Source: CAYSBE01 sp046309355 (GTDB lineage: Bacteria; Bacteroidota; Bacteroidia; UKL13-3). Taken from it: DNA of 64,000 nucleotides. The stretch is from positions 3,252 to 67,251 of the forward strand of contig JBKCPL010000062.1 of the NCBI GenBank assembly GCA_046309355.1, given 5' to 3'. The notes below the pieces were generated by a model. The model was not told the DNA's origin, searched no databases, and saw only the letters and a list, made by a program, of their open reading frames with translations. The position numbers and the translations under genes are program-made. The stretch's first letter is position 1. Every line of letters starts with the position of its first letter. Of the stretch, positions 19,001-26,800 are shown in pieces.

Positions 19001-20701
19001 CAATTCGCTGCGGGTGCTTATATACCTTTCTCTGTGAATACGAGTACATGTGGTGGCGATTACCCTGGAGTACTTGGTATTTGGATTGACTTTAACGATG
19101 ATGGCGACTTTACCGATGCCGGTGAAGAGGTACATATGACACCAGTGTTTACTTATGGAACTGCTGTATTCCGTACTGGAGATATTGTTATCCCTTTAAC
19201 AGCTAGTCCTGGATTGAAAAGAATGCGTGTAACACTGATTGAAACCGGTACAAGTCCGATAACTCCATGTCAGACTTATTTCTATGGTGAAACGGAAGAC
19301 TATACGGTTGAAATTATGCCGGCACCTGCTCCAACTACTTATGTATGGAATCAGACCACTCCGGGATCATTTAGTACAGCAACGAACTGGACTCCGGGTC
19401 GTGTTGCACCAAATTTGAATGACCGTCTCATTTTCAGTGGTGGTGGTTCTGCAACAGTAAATGATTTAGTTAACCATAGTGTAAAGAATATTACGATTTC
19501 GAACAACACAACCGTGAATATGAATGCATCGGTAACTGCAACATTTAATGCCTGGGATACATTGGCACTTACTTCAGGTAAAGCCGTTACTGGTTTGAAT
19601 GTAAATTTATCAATGGGCAGTAGAAACGGTGTGGGTACACTAACCGGGTCAGGAACAGTTGAAGGGACCTTTACCCGCTGGGCTGACTTAGGATTGAGTA
19701 CCTATTCCTTCCCATTGTCTCACACTAACCTTAGCAGAAATGTGGATATAACATTTAATGGCGCGCCTGCAACCACAGGAACAATTACAGCTACATTTGT
19801 GCCCGGTTTGCCCGGTACTACCGGTTTACCATTCAACGATGGATTGATTAACGTGAACAGAGTGGCCGAAAATGGATACTGGAATTTAACCAGTGGTAAT
19901 GGATTAACATTCGGAACTGCTACTAATTATAACCTGGCACTAACAGCCAACGGATTTAATGGTGTAGTAACCTTGGCTACATTAACGGTAGCCAGAAGGG
20001 TTAACAATACCAGCCCATGGGATACAGCAGGTACTTATGCAGCAGCTACCGGTACCAATGCCACACCTGTGGCTAATCGCTCTAACCTGCGCGTACTTGG
20101 CGATTTCACATTGGGTGGAGATTCCGCTACCAATCCGCTTCCAGTAAATTTGGTAAATCTTCAGGCCAGTTCAATAGGCGAAGATGTATTGGTAACTTGG
20201 ACAACTGCCAGCGAATTAAACAATAAGGGCTTCATTGTTGAAAAATCAATGAATGGCGTTGACTTCGAAAGTATCGGATTTGTAAACGGAAAGGGTACAA
20301 CAAATATTCAGGTAAACTATCAGTTGTTGGATGAAAAAGCCTTCGCAGTTGTTAATACAGTATACTACAGACTGCGTCAGGTTGATATGGATGGAACAGA
20401 ACATCTGAGTAACATTGTACGTGCAACCAAAACCGAACGCAGTATTGCTTCGACTACAGTAGCGCCTAATCCTTTCAATGGAATCACTCATCTGAATATT
20501 GTATCTGCTGAACAAGGAGAATACACCATAACAATTTCCGACATTCAAGGTAAAACCATAGGTACTCGAGTGGTAAATGCCATAAAAGGCCTGAACACTA
20601 TCAGCCTGACTGAAATGCAGCAGGCAGGTGCAGGAGTTTACTTCATACGAGTTTTAGGTACTGAAAGTACTACCATTAAAGTGGTAAAATCTGCTGAATA
20701 A
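13055..20701 (+). CDS. Giant modular T9SS surface protein with GEVED repeats (copy 1)
   Basis: A 2,548-residue protein. Signal peptide: residues 1-30, ending in RIQAQ. Residues about 31-221 form a choice-of-anchor J/cleaved-adhesin lectin-like domain (FAENFDSAFTG ... PFIDAVSVEEF). Residues 225-720 are beta-rich (ITSAASGNWNSAATWGGIVP). Residues about 722-2091 contain three modules, each of two BNR-associated N-terminal-like domains (NNYWLAYDVSGTAPN, NYFWVTYRVP) and one GEVED domain with a Ca2+-type loop (DFNDDGDFTD) and closing GETEDYT. A VWNQTTPGSF domain (from about 2094), an Fn3-like segment (VTWTTASELNNKGF) and the T9SS type A tail (APNPFNG at about 2468, GVYFIRVLG) complete it. It is likely an adhesin or matrix protein on the cell surface. 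No catalytic residues of sialidases are seen. Confidence 0.85.
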   Translation: MKTQVLTFKNLLLLIGALLLNIATQRIQAQTVYFAENFDSAFTGTPAAPPGWTQTRIQAVTSAAAEFDWLQNVWLGTTWSNLGTGTTPATGAVNGTGVLWIDDYNLGGTSIAQTERRLESPSFDLSTSTSPYMRFWYFNSEGSGLALNLRVVISTNGGTTWQTLSNVLNGYDSVTSSWNRISIPIPAKYRTTNVKIGFAIVNRWGSANPFIDAVSVEEFTPTIITSAASGNWNSAATWGGIVPTSSHHVVIQSTHTVTVGAATGIVARCQDLTINTGGTLNYSTTAANSLHVYGNVTVNGTLSALNGTSGRIMVVGGNFTIATGGVATFNTGAGTQGTTAVSTALTSTSSTLVLTNSAPASFTNSGTLSASTNRINNIIHLGSDTFTYNNTVVVPFTLALRNGPVNPNGFLTIGNAASATTFNTVQRVNGFFTSAPNFSNTNITSRITAYHLSNTVSVQPEQLTAGFEIEAIAGVRTVTGTLVMNTHDNVQVNYPLTIGTATTGGFTLTRGILITTDTIRLTSFLTPPTGVAPSTATPSTTHGSYVVGALRIDMPASNTTRTFAMGAGTLFNQLTPNGNILKSRSIAPGASWTAGTSITMRLLTGATGTVSTPVVSLLGSNVTQISLNNGPDVPGTTTITFNGINNYTLGGGVNSDNLFGNEDQLHLVQSPNITGPWATASAVSGTAIPFANNTNYSRTTTATVSPIATNGGFFTLGTQVGPVAYNTTILNRNTAPLTPGTAQPNVQMMRVNITTTGVIPGINATSFSMSTNGSTNLSNIVNAKVYFTGSDSNFSAINQFGTTFTSPSGRFIVSGTRQLLAGNNYFWITYDVPATASLGDSLTVSCDTIVVAGTPYSITQPSPGFRVFSLPMTYVSSTTTHPFTNPIEKNTNFHVIMRAEVVTSATGSPIPVTSFDLNTGSTSNPLTNIDSVIVWYTGTNGSYTTPVFFGGAGSVSGAFTVSGFQNLANNSNYFWITYRLKPGANVGDSVDVDLNGIIVSSSTQVPSVTSPAGSRRIRGVYCASAATNTGDEEIFNVSISTLNNSSTCTTLAPGPGSITQRYANYTTLPATNVVAGLSYPLSVTINTCGGFYGEKLNAYIDWNQDGDFADTLETVMDIAYATGTANAVRTQNVTVPCFAMAGTTMMRVVYVEDVSAPSCGTYTWGETEDYTLNVLNVPPAYTASTTIQQTGSTSAAATNVAILRVPVKVLSTSCQPGQITQLNFNTAGTTSTADIIAAKLYKTGNSGVFSVSNLIGTVTAPSGAFGFSITDTTVNDTNNYWLAYDVSGTAPNANVLDARFDSALVFGNWYTPAISAPAGNIVIATPMTYLSSTSSHPTLSKIERGTTNNQMLRIRVIMSSTGAPVSLTQLNLSVNGSSNPTTNIDSIMVWYTGSNPNFTTPTFYGGTGAQSGAYSIAGLQSLLNDTNYFWVTYRVPVSAVVGDSVDAEIQTLNVAGTLQTPSVTAPAGARLIRSPYCAAGATSTFDGEIWNVTVGSLNNTSTCLTTGGPGSVLGGYSDYTAVIAPVNLIVGTQVPFSVHTSTCNGNYTGVLGIWIDFNDDGDFTDPGEEVHMSPTFTYGATVFRTGNLSIPCAAPGIKRMRVTLMETTITPISPCGSYGYGETEDYTVNIVSLPPSYTSSTTLQQTGSTSAGATNIPILRVPLNVFATSCQPGVITQLNFNTAGTTSAADIVAAKLYKTGSANTFSASNLVGTVTSPSGAFSFSITDTAVNDSNNYWLTYDVSGTAPNGNVLDARFDSAQVFGSWYLPIVSNPTGNVLVSTPMAFVSATSIHPTLSKIERGTANNQMLRVRVIMSSTGAPVLATQLNLSVAGSANPTTNIDSIIVWYTGSNPSFVSPVFFGSTGTQSGAYTITGTRNLLNDTNYFWVTYRVPSGATVGDSVDAEIADITVAGIPQVPGVTAPAGARTIRGAYCPSVAGTTADGEIWNVTVGSLNNSSTCTTTGGTGSTLNSYSNYTTTIAAPQFAAGAYIPFSVNTSTCGGDYPGVLGIWIDFNDDGDFTDAGEEVHMTPVFTYGTAVFRTGDIVIPLTASPGLKRMRVTLIETGTSPITPCQTYFYGETEDYTVEIMPAPAPTTYVWNQTTPGSFSTATNWTPGRVAPNLNDRLIFSGGGSATVNDLVNHSVKNITISNNTTVNMNASVTATFNAWDTLALTSGKAVTGLNVNLSMGSRNGVGTLTGSGTVEGTFTRWADLGLSTYSFPLSHTNLSRNVDITFNGAPATTGTITATFVPGLPGTTGLPFNDGLINVNRVAENGYWNLTSGNGLTFGTATNYNLALTANGFNGVVTLATLTVARRVNNTSPWDTAGTYAAATGTNATPVANRSNLRVLGDFTLGGDSATNPLPVNLVNLQASSIGEDVLVTWTTASELNNKGFIVEKSMNGVDFESIGFVNGKGTTNIQVNYQLLDEKAFAVVNTVYYRLRQVDMDGTEHLSNIVRATKTERSIASTTVAPNPFNGITHLNIVSAEQGEYTITISDIQGKTIGTRVVNAIKGLNTISLTEMQQAGAGVYFIRVLGTESTTIKVVKSAE
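15220..19325 (+). repeat. Three tandem BNR-BNR-GEVED modules (copy 1)
   Basis: Three units of about 1.37 kb (456 residues) follow one another: roughly 15220-16590, 16590-17955 and 17955-19325. The GEVED starts lie at 16111, 17477 and 18844, giving nearly identical periods of 1366 and 1367 bases. Units 2 and 3 are very similar in protein sequence, unit 1 less so. Codon choice differs between units, so the duplication is not recent. Confidence 0.8.
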
Positions 20702-20729
20702 TAGGTAGGAGGTATTTTATACCCACCGA

Positions 20730-20766
20730 AAAGAAGGCCGGCTTAAAAAGCCGGCCTTCTTTTTTA
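20730..20766 (+). terminator. Rho-independent terminator after giant gene copy 1
   Basis: A 12-13-bp GC-rich stem (AAGAAGGCCGGC at 20731-20742 pairing with GCCGGCCTTCTT at 20750-20761) with an A-rich loop is followed by a T run. It separates the two giant paralogues transcriptionally. Confidence 0.9.
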
Positions 20767-20851
20767 TACATTCCCGTGATATTTGCACAGCATATTTTAA
20801 GGACTTTTAGTTATTTTAGCCGCTTGTTTAGCAACGGTTTATGCACCCTTT

Positions 20852-20859
20852 TACATTTG
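20852..20859 (+). promoter_or_regulatory. -7 element directly before giant gene copy 2
   Basis: TACATTTG matches TAnnTTTG exactly and ends only 8 bases before ATG 20868. If used, the transcript would start almost at the start codon. No TTG is found 19-21 bases upstream (nearest at 20824-20826, spacing 25). Confidence 0.35.
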
Positions 20860-20867
20860 TCAAATAC

Positions 20868-23800
20868 ATGAACACCGGAATAAAAATTCTTTTTACAGTT
20901 ATCTTATTATCGTTCGGATTAAAACCTGTAGAAGCACAGGTATACCTAGCCGAAAGTTTTGAGAATGCATTCACTGGCAATCCTGCTGCGCCTGCAGGTT
21001 GGAGTCAATCACGAATACGCCCTGTTGTTACATCGGCCGAAAGAGACTGGGTACGTAATACTTTTAGTGTAGGGGCGTGGGCAATTACTGGTGGAACCTT
21101 GCCACCAAGTCCCGGAGCATTTCATGGAAACTCAGTATTGTTTTTACAAGATATCGGATTCGGTGGTGCAGCTTCACCGCTAACAGAACGTAGAATTTCA
21201 TCGCCCGCTATGAATCTTAGTACAGCCACATCTCCATACGTGCGTTTCTACCTGTTCTACCCTCAGGATCCTTGTTTGAATATAAACCTTCGCGTGGTTA
21301 TTTCACCTGATAACGGAACTACATGGCATACGTTATCCAATATTATGAGTGGCTTAAACACAACCACTTCTCCCAACCAATGGGCAAAAATCAATGTTCC
21401 TATACCTGCAAGATATCGTACAACACAAACGCGTGTAGGTTTTGCCACAGTTAACCGAAACGGAGCAAATAATATTTTTATTGACTCTGTATCCGTTTTA
21501 GAATACACCCCTACAACCATTACTAGTGCTGCCAGCGGCAACTGGAATTTGCCTGCAAACTGGGTTGGTGGAGTTGTGCCTACATCTGATCATAATGTAG
21601 TTATTAGCAGCGGTCATACCATTACTGTAACTGTTGGACTGGCTAGTGGGGGTGTGCGTTGTCAGAATTTAACAATTAACTCCGGGGGTACGTTAACATA
21701 CGGTGCAAACGGCAGTCAGCTGCTTCAGGTATTTGGCGATGTTACAGTATCAGGAACGTTATCTGCATTAAATGCTACCAACGGACGTATTTTGTATGTA
21801 GGTAAAAACTTTACTATCAATACAGGAGGTGTTGCAACTTTTAATACAGGTAATTCAACATTGGGAACATCTGCACCATTAGCTAACTTGCCGTTGAACA
21901 CCTCGGGTATCGTATTTTGTAATAGTGATTCGGCAACATTCACCAACGCAGGAACATTAGCAGGTAGTCGGGTAAACAACATCTGGCATTTGGGGTCGAA
22001 TGATGCGGTATTCCGCTATAATGATTCGGTTAGTGTACCCTTAACATTTACTTTGATAAACGGAAGAGTTGATGCAAATAGCAGACTAACGCTAGGTAAC
22101 GCTGCTGTTGCTAATACAGTAAATTATGTGTGGCGCACTAATGGTAGTTTTACATCAGCACCGGTATTTAATAATACAAACATAAACATACGCTGGATGC
22201 TATATCTGTCGGTATTTCAAAGTACTGTAACCCCTACCACACTCATAGCTGGTGAAGAACATCGAAATAATTCAGGGCGGGTAATTGAAGGTTATCTGAC
22301 TATGAATACCCATAACAATGTAGAGTTGCAATACCCACTTTCATTTAGTGCTTTACATACTCCGTTTCTTCAACTGCAGCGTGGGATCTTACTAACCAGT
22401 CAGGCAAATCCGCTTATATTTTCTAGCAATTATGCAGGCACCACGGCATTGGCACCTAGTACAATTAATCCTAACCCCACCAATCATGGATCGTATGTAG
22501 TGGGCAGTATTCAAATAAACAGACCAACAACAGGAAATCTTCAGGTATCGTTGCCATTTGGTATTGGATCAGCATTTAACGGGATTGCACCTAATGGTAA
22601 TCAAGCACGTACCATAACTATTAATCCCGGTACTAACTGGAATGGAGAATCATTCTTATGCACATATAGTTCGGGCAATGCTACAAGCCGCAACGTAACA
22701 GGCAACCTAACAACTACAATGAGTAACAAAATGTTGCGGATACAACCCTTGAATGGTGACTTACCCACAAACACTGTAGTATCCCTGACTGCCATCAATT
22801 ATCCATTTGGCAACAGCGATAGTTTAGTGGGCCAACAAGGTCAGATGTTTGTGGTGCAGGGTAACTCCCCAAATGGTCCTTGGGTGCAGCGTTCATCTAC
22901 GAATGGATTGGTATCGCCCTTTGTAAGCAATACGTTATACACATTGAATACGGCAGCAACCAGTCCCGGACCCATATCTCCCCTTTCATCCAATGGTCAG
23001 TACTTTCGATTTGCCACCTCAGCACCTGTAATGCAATATACAAGCAGTTCGGCTCAGCGGGTTACAGGAAATGTATCTGTCGGTACGGCTAATATGCCTA
23101 TGCTTCGAATACGTGTTGACATTTCCGGAATTGTACCCATCAATATCACAGGACTAAATCTTTCAACTGCCGGAACATCAAATACAGCTGCTATTGCAAA
23201 TGTTAAAGTGTTTTACACGGGTACAGATTCTACATTCAACACACTTTTACCATTTGGAAATCCCGTTGCAACTCCTTCGGGAGCATTTACTGTAAGTGGT
23301 AATAGTCAGTTACGCACCGGTGCCAACTTTTTTTGGATTGCATACGATGTGGCAACTGGTGCTGCACAGGGCGATAGTCTTATTGTGCAGTGCAGCAGCG
23401 TTATAGTGGCCGATACCGCCCGAACAGTAACTATGCCGAATGCTTCTTTTCGAATAGTAGGTACATCCATGGCGTTTATTTCAGCTAATGCATTTCAAAC
23501 TGTAACTTCAAAGGTATTTACCGGATCATTCAACAATGAGATTCTGCGGTTAGAGGTACTTATGTCGGATACAGGTGCGCCTGTACCCATCACACAAATG
23601 CAATTCAGAACATTAGGCTCAGCCAATCCTCTTACAAATATTACCACCGCAACAGTGTATTACACCGGTGGCAGTGCCGTGTTCTCTCCCAATATACCTT
23701 TAGGTAATTTTAGTTCCCCTAACGATACGTTTATTGTAAGCGGTCAGTTAAATTTGCGTAACGGGATGAATTATTTCTGGCTTGCGTACGATATAAGTAG

Positions 23801-26800
23801 CACTGCCAGCATTACTGACTCAGTTGACGGAGTCTTCATATCCCTAGGCGTTAATGGAAATAACATCGCACCCATATCAACAACACCAGCCGGAAACCGT
23901 AAAATCAAAGCCCAATATTGTCTGCCTACTTATACGCTCGGATGTGCCAGTGATTTCATTTCTCGTGTCCGATTAGAAACTATTGATAATATTACAACCT
24001 GTAATTCGCAAGGTTTTTATACCTACTTTTCAAGTATTACACCTCCTACATTACTAGCCGGAAGAACATACACACTCAAATTAAATTTTAACAGTGAACC
24101 CAATCAGTTTGCACGAGCATGGGCTGACTGGAATGAAGATGGAGACTTTGTGGATTCAGGAGAAGACTTGGGTATTCAGACTCCTGCGAATGCAGGAACG
24201 GGTGGTATGGCTTCTATTACCTTCACTGTACCTTGTACCGCAACAAATTCTGTTACACGTTTGCGAATTCGTGGGGGCGATGATGCTCAACCGCAGGCTA
24301 ATCAATCCTGCGGAGCATCATCCAATGCCTATGGCGAAGGTGAAGACTATGACATAAATGTAGTTAGCGGAAACAGAGAGCATCTTGGTAATACTGCACT
24401 TCAACAAACAGGTGGAGCACCGGCCTCTACATTAAATACAGCCATCCTGCGTGTACCTGTAAAAGTAAAAGTAACAAACTGCAACCCGGGTGTAATCAAT
24501 GAATTTCGATTCCGCACCACTGGAACAACCAATACAGCAGATATCCTAAATGCTAAACTTTACAAAACAGGTTCGTCACCTGTATTCTCTGTTGCAAATC
24601 TTTTAGGCACTGTTGCTAGCCCATCAGGTGTATTTAGTTTTGTAGTTAACGACTCAGCTGTAAACGACACCAATAACTATTGGTTAACGTATGACATTGC
24701 CTCGACAGCACCTAACGGCAATTTACTGGACGCAGTACTCGACAGTGTACGTGTTTTTAACAGCTGGTTCATACCGGCAAATGGTAATCCATCCGGATCA
24801 AGGACTGTGGCTACGCCTATGTCATTTATAGGTGCAAGTGCTGTGCATCCTACACCTGATAGAGTGGAGAGGGGAAGCGCAAACAATCCGATGCTTCGCA
24901 TGATGGTAAGAACAACAAGCTTTGGTGCACCGATTAATGCCACTCAATTTACCCTAAGCACAGCAGGCTCACAAAATACATTTTTCAATCTCGATAGTAT
25001 AATAGTTTGGTATACCGGAAGCAACGCTGAATTCGAAAATCCGGTATTATTCGGAGGCGTAGGAATGCAAACAGGTACATTTACAGTGAGTGGTATTCAA
25101 AGCTTGAATAATGATACAAATTACTTTTGGGTTACCTATAACATTCCTCCTTTTGCCAGTATAGGCGATACAATGGATGCGGAGTTTATCAATGTTACGA
25201 TAGGTGGTACTTTGCAAACAACTTCTTCCGGAAACCCTGCAGGTTTTCGAATCATTCGTGCAGCCTATTGTGCTGCAGAAGCAGCCGGAGGAACAGATGC
25301 TGAAATTGTAGGCACATACATAGGGCCATTATCCAACGCATCGAACTGCTCTACGACCGGTGGGCCAGGATCTATTCAAAATTCGTACAGCAATTTCACT
25401 CAAATACTACCCGCTACTACTTTCATCATGGGCAAAACATATCCTTTTTCCATAAATACTTCTACATGTAACGGCAGTTTTGATGCGGTGTTGGGAATTT
25501 GGGTTGACCTGAATCAGGACGGTGATTTTAACGATGCCGGAGAAGAACTTCATATGTCACCAGTGTTTGCATACGGGGCTAATGTTATTCGTACCGGTAC
25601 CATTACCATACCGTGCACTGCATTAAGCGGACGAACCCGGCTGCGAGTAATCATGAATGAAACATCCAGTGGGCCTATATCTGCGTGCGGTAGTTATACC
25701 TTCGGTGAAACGGAGGACTATTTGATTAATTTGGTTAATGTGCCTACGAGTTACATAAGTAGTACCGTATTTCAGCAAAGCGGTTCGGCACCGTTTGGTG
25801 GTGTAGATGTGCCCGTACTTCGGGTACCTGTAGTAGCAAACGCCAATTCATGTCAGCCGGGCACAATCACCCGATTATTCTTTACTACCGCTGGAACTAC
25901 AACTACTTCTGATATTCTGAGTGCAAAACTTTATAAAACAGGAAGCAGCGCTACATTTAATACCAACACATTGCTAGGAACAGTAACATCACCCTCCGGA
26001 TTATTCAGCTTTTTGTTAACTGACACTGTACTTGACGACACCAATAATTACTGGCTTGCATACGATGTGTCTCTAACAGCAACCGGAAGCAATCTACTGG
26101 ATGCAACATGCGACAGCATACTTGCATTCGGCTCGCGTTTCATTCCGGCTGTTACCAATCCTGCTGGTGCGCTTTCTGTAACTGCGCCTATGACGTTTGT
26201 TGATGCTAATGCCTTACATCCAACCCTGCAGGTTATAAACAGCCCGTCAGCCAATAACCAAATGTTACGAATTATGATTCGTATGTCGGCCACTGGTGCG
26301 CCTGTTCCTGTTTCTCAATTTAACTTGAGCACCAACGGTTCTCAAAATCCGCTTGTAAATGCCGATAGCATTATTGTTTGGTACACCGGTTCTGGTTCAG
26401 CATTCACCTCTCCTGTATTTTTTGGGGGTGTTGGTCCTCGAAGCGGTAATTTCTCTATTACTGGATTACAGCCGCTGTTGAATGATACAAACTATTTTTG
26501 GATAACATACCGAGTACCACAAACTGCTATAATTGGCGATTCACTGGATGCAGAGTTAATTAATATAGTCGTTAATGGTGTAATCAGAACACCAATTAAC
26601 GGAGCTCCTGCCGGAAAACGAAGAATTAAAAACAGCTATTGTATTCCGGTTATTACTACCGGGTGCGGATTTGATATACTTGATTTGGTTACCACTACCG
26701 GTGCTACTACCAATCTAACGAATTCTTCCACCGGTTGTAACGGCAATCCAAATTCCTATCAGTTTAATACCTCGCAAACTCTCGTCATTACACAAGGTGC

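Noticed and set aside
15220..19325. CRISPR array or satellite repeat
   Set aside because: The repeat period (about 1.37 kb) matches coding modules in frame; no short direct repeats with unique spacers are present.
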